Shown piece by piece: positions 61,556-64,000 of a stretch of 64,000 nt of DNA. A model generated the notes under the pieces. The model did not search any database, had not been told where the DNA came from, and worked only from the letters and a program-made list of their open reading frames with translations. This stretch comes from Galerina marginata (taxonomy: Eukaryota; Basidiomycota; Agaricomycetes; Agaricales; Galerinaceae): contig JAECYW010000005.1 in NCBI GenBank assembly GCA_023014335.1, positions 2,728,001 through 2,792,000 on the forward strand, given 5' to 3'. The first letter of the stretch is position 1. Each line of letters starts with the position of its first letter. The translations under genes and the position numbers were made by a program.

Positions 61556-64000
61556 TCATGGGGAAGGCGGGTTCGTAGAGTTATCAGAAGCTACTCGAGG
61601 TGGAACTCGTAAGAGTACGGGCTTCATTCGTTTAAATCTTTCAAAGGCGGCCAATTCATCTTGCCAATGTCGATGGATGTCGGTCGGAATTTTTGGAATC
61701 TCCTGTTCAATGGGAAATCGTGCGTAAAGATAATGTACTGAGGAGGAAAATAAGATTACTTACACCTAGCCAGCTGATAACGGCCTTGAAGGACCGAACC
61801 TTGGCCGCTGAATCGATCGTAGGCAGGCCTTCGGCCAGCCAGGGTCCTTGGCGTAGGAAACGCAATTTTGCAAGGATCTTTGTGCTCGGTGTTGCTCGAA
61901 CTAGGTGAAATCGCCATTCTGTATGCGCGGGTACAGTTTTCCAGTCGTTGGTTCTGAGCAGACCGAAAGATGTCAGTTATGTTCAATCCTCGAGGAATAC
62001 AGGTTCTGCTTACATCGAAAAGGAAGGATCACAATAATCCAGACATAACTCTGCAAATTGGGAATGATATATCCCCACAGCAATGTGCATCTCCCCCGCG
62101 CGATCCGGTTTCGTTAGGAACGACAAGAGCGAGGCACGGACTCCATGCAAGGCGAGGAGGGTCTCAGAGATTCGTATTGCGTCCGACTTGGAGGGGGGCG
62201 GTGAAGATGGACTTCCAGGTTCTACCTTAACAGAACTCAAAGGAAGTGCAGCCAGAAAGGGCCTGCGGAGGGTAATGGTCTTCCGACCACCTTCGGAAAC
62301 TTCTACTTCAAGGATTTGACGATAGATTTGATTGCTAATGTCAACCAACTGTTTCTTGAAGCCATGGCGTTCATCTTTCGACCCCGAAATCTGTATATGG
62401 ATGATAAGCAATGTTAGTTGGCTAATGAGAGGCAGGAACACTACCTTGCTGATTTGGTCATGAATCCAGCAGAGGAGGCGTCGAGTTGTGGACCAGATAA
62501 GCTCTACATTGAGAACTGGAGCCGTTTCAAGACAAGGTATGTCATAAACGATATTTTTCAAAACGGCCATCAAGCCGAGGACCGGATGGCTATTGGCGTA
62601 GTCTTCTTGCGGGTTGATGGTAACGGAGTCTAGGCAGGACCGCAGTAATTCGTCAAGGTATACCAGAGCCTTGCGTTGCCTTCAAAACCAACATCAACAA
62701 AAGCGAGTTACTCATACAAGGTGGTGAGGACATACCTGGGAACTTCCAACCAATCTGGACGGAAGGTCAGGCTGACAATCTGGCGCAAGTCTAGAAGTCG
62801 GCGAGTGTTCGGGTCTACATAGAACTCTCCAGCTCGATCTGGATTGCACAGGAAGCCGGATAGATGTGGATTCAGTAATATGACGTTTGCGGGATCTTGT
62901 CCTGGAAAGTAATAATATCGATTCCAAAAGCCAGTATCCCATCTGTGAATGAACTTTTGGTATTTTATCATCGTGGTTGATATCTCCTTGATATCGACTC
63001 CGAACACAGCTTCGAGTGAGTCAAACAAGACAGGCTTCTTCTCGGTAACGAATCCCGGAAGCTTGTTGAGAAGCGGCAAAAATTCATCGGATAACGAAAG
63101 GGCGGATTTGTAGAAAGCATCGAGCATGCTGCGGTATTTGATATGCAAGTCAATAATGTCCCATGGATCATATTGTTTGTCGGAAGACGATGGAGAGTCG
63201 AGAGTAACCTCTTGTGCCCAATGGGAGTGTTCTGACTGGAAGTTCGCCCGGTTGTGATGATGGTGCTTAGCTGTGTTACCTTCGGAGGAGACAGCCTAAT
63301 GATGCAGGAATTAACGTTAATGATAAAAAGCCAGGGTTGCAATACAGAAAAAAGTTGACTTGCCATTGCAAAGGATGTGACCAAAGAATGAATGGCAGCA
63401 AAAGCATGGTCCCAGATCTTCTCCTCGCTCCTAGCCTTAGCCGGGAAGTCAACAGAGAAATTGTTTAGGTCTTCGATAATGGCCTTCCGATCGCTTGATT
63501 GGCATTGGTCAAGGTGGTAGTTCATATGGTGCTTCAAGTACCCCCATGTTTCACGATGAGGAGGTTTAGAGTCAGTTTTATCCCTTTAACAAGATATTAT
63601 AAATTAGATACACATAAAGCGAGGAAAGAGGAAGGCCTCACTTCCATGGGGAGGAAATCCAGTTCGTCGCTAACTTGAAGGCAGAGTGAGCGACTTGACC
63701 ATGTGCGATGTCTAAGGCCACAATGAATTCTTTTGGACATCGATGTTCGTCCAAGAGGAAATCACGAAACGAAGCGTGATGTAAGCGTAATCCGCGGGTC
63801 TTGTCATATTCGTTACGGAGGTTGAACTCCCGTCTTTCTAGTTTATCTTCCTCTGGATTGGGAAATCTAACGAGGGAGTGCAACCCGCGGAGCGTCATTG
63901 TCACATCCCCTTCATCGACGCCAAGGATTTCTTCATAAACTTCTGGGGGTTGAGGGCAATGCAGGACAAGCAAAACGGCGAGGATGCGGGCAAGAGGGCC
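61556..64000 (-). CDS. NACHT-type STAND protein, C-terminal part (runs off the right edge)
   Basis: Partial gene: the start lies beyond position 64000. The first visible part, LVLHCPQPPEVYEEILGVDE ... TMTLRGLHSLVRFPN ... LRLHHASFRDFLLDEHRCP, is the helical region that follows the NACHT ATPase in many agaricomycete STAND proteins. Exons then follow at about 63640-63540, 63540-63360 and 63300-62700. The fourth lies at about 62680-62014, and the last two are 61954-61764 and 61703-61556, ending NSTNPPSP. The motif FL-x-x-P-x-R-x-G-x-F/M occurs in related form three times (HRCPKEFIV, NPDRAGEFYV, KPDRAGEMHI). Such proteins are fungal NLR-like sensors linked to non-self recognition; the ATPase and N-terminal effector domain lie outside the window, so the role here is inferred. 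Confidence 0.75.

Noticed and set aside
1..64000. CRISPR arrays, tRNA or rRNA genes, intact transposons
   Set aside because: None seen by eye. There are no regularly spaced identical repeats, no transposase or reverse-transcriptase motifs and no long terminal repeats. A tRNA scan was not possible, so a tRNA could have been missed.

Overview
This is nuclear DNA from a basidiomycete fungus, most likely an agaricomycete mushroom. Genes are dense and split by many 49-75 bp introns. Proteins of typical agaricomycete families are present: expanded F-box-like proteins, a STAND/NACHT protein, a serine-poor secreted protein and polytopic membrane proteins. All models below were built by eye from splice sites, reading phase and homology; none was checked by alignment software or RNA data.

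Layout. 2.1-3.4 kb: secreted fruit-body-type protein (+). 4.0-11.5 kb: three F-box-like genes (-) with a relic of a fourth between them. 12.9-16.2 kb: plasma-membrane H+-ATPase (-). 16.2-20.7 kb: a long gene-poor stretch with imperfect tandem repeats. 20.7-21.4 kb: Rad6/Ubc2 E2 enzyme (-). 21.9-28.6 kb: two more F-box-like genes (+) around a truncated membrane-protein gene (-). 28.7 kb: a decayed phosphotransferase fragment. 29.8 kb: an unknown small protein (+). 30.6-32.3 kb: a predicted fusion of a Ras-like P-loop domain with an APH-type kinase fold (-). 32.6-34.7 kb: a sixth F-box-like gene (+). 36.2-42.5 kb: UDP-glucose:glycoprotein glucosyltransferase (-), head to head with NMD3 (+, 42.8-44.8 kb). 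46.6-48.8 kb: polytopic membrane protein (+). 50.1-56.1 kb: aldo-keto reductase, myo-inositol oxygenase and a HAD phosphatase, all (+). 56.7-58.8 kb: TBC1D20/Gyp8-like RabGAP (-). 59.6 kb: small secreted protein (+). 61.6 kb to the right edge: C-terminal part of a NACHT-type STAND protein (-).

The most unusual content is in two places. First, all six F-box-like genes share a hidden four-exon structure: a short first exon ending in Leu-Pro-Leu, a micro-exon (6 nt in five genes, 15 nt in one), a roughly 100-nt third exon, and the large F-box exon. The big open frame therefore lacks about 55-65 N-terminal residues. The 4-11.5 kb array looks like a duplicated two-gene unit that has lost most of one gene. 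Second, the 30.6-32.3 kb locus splices in frame into a GTPase-like plus APH-like protein, a combination I do not know.

Functionally, the Rad6 E2 and six putative SCF substrate adaptors belong to ubiquitin signalling. UGGT serves ER glycoprotein quality control, and the RabGAP probably acts on ER-Golgi membranes. Aldo-keto reductase plus myo-inositol oxygenase could form a short inositol-to-glucuronate-to-gulonate route.
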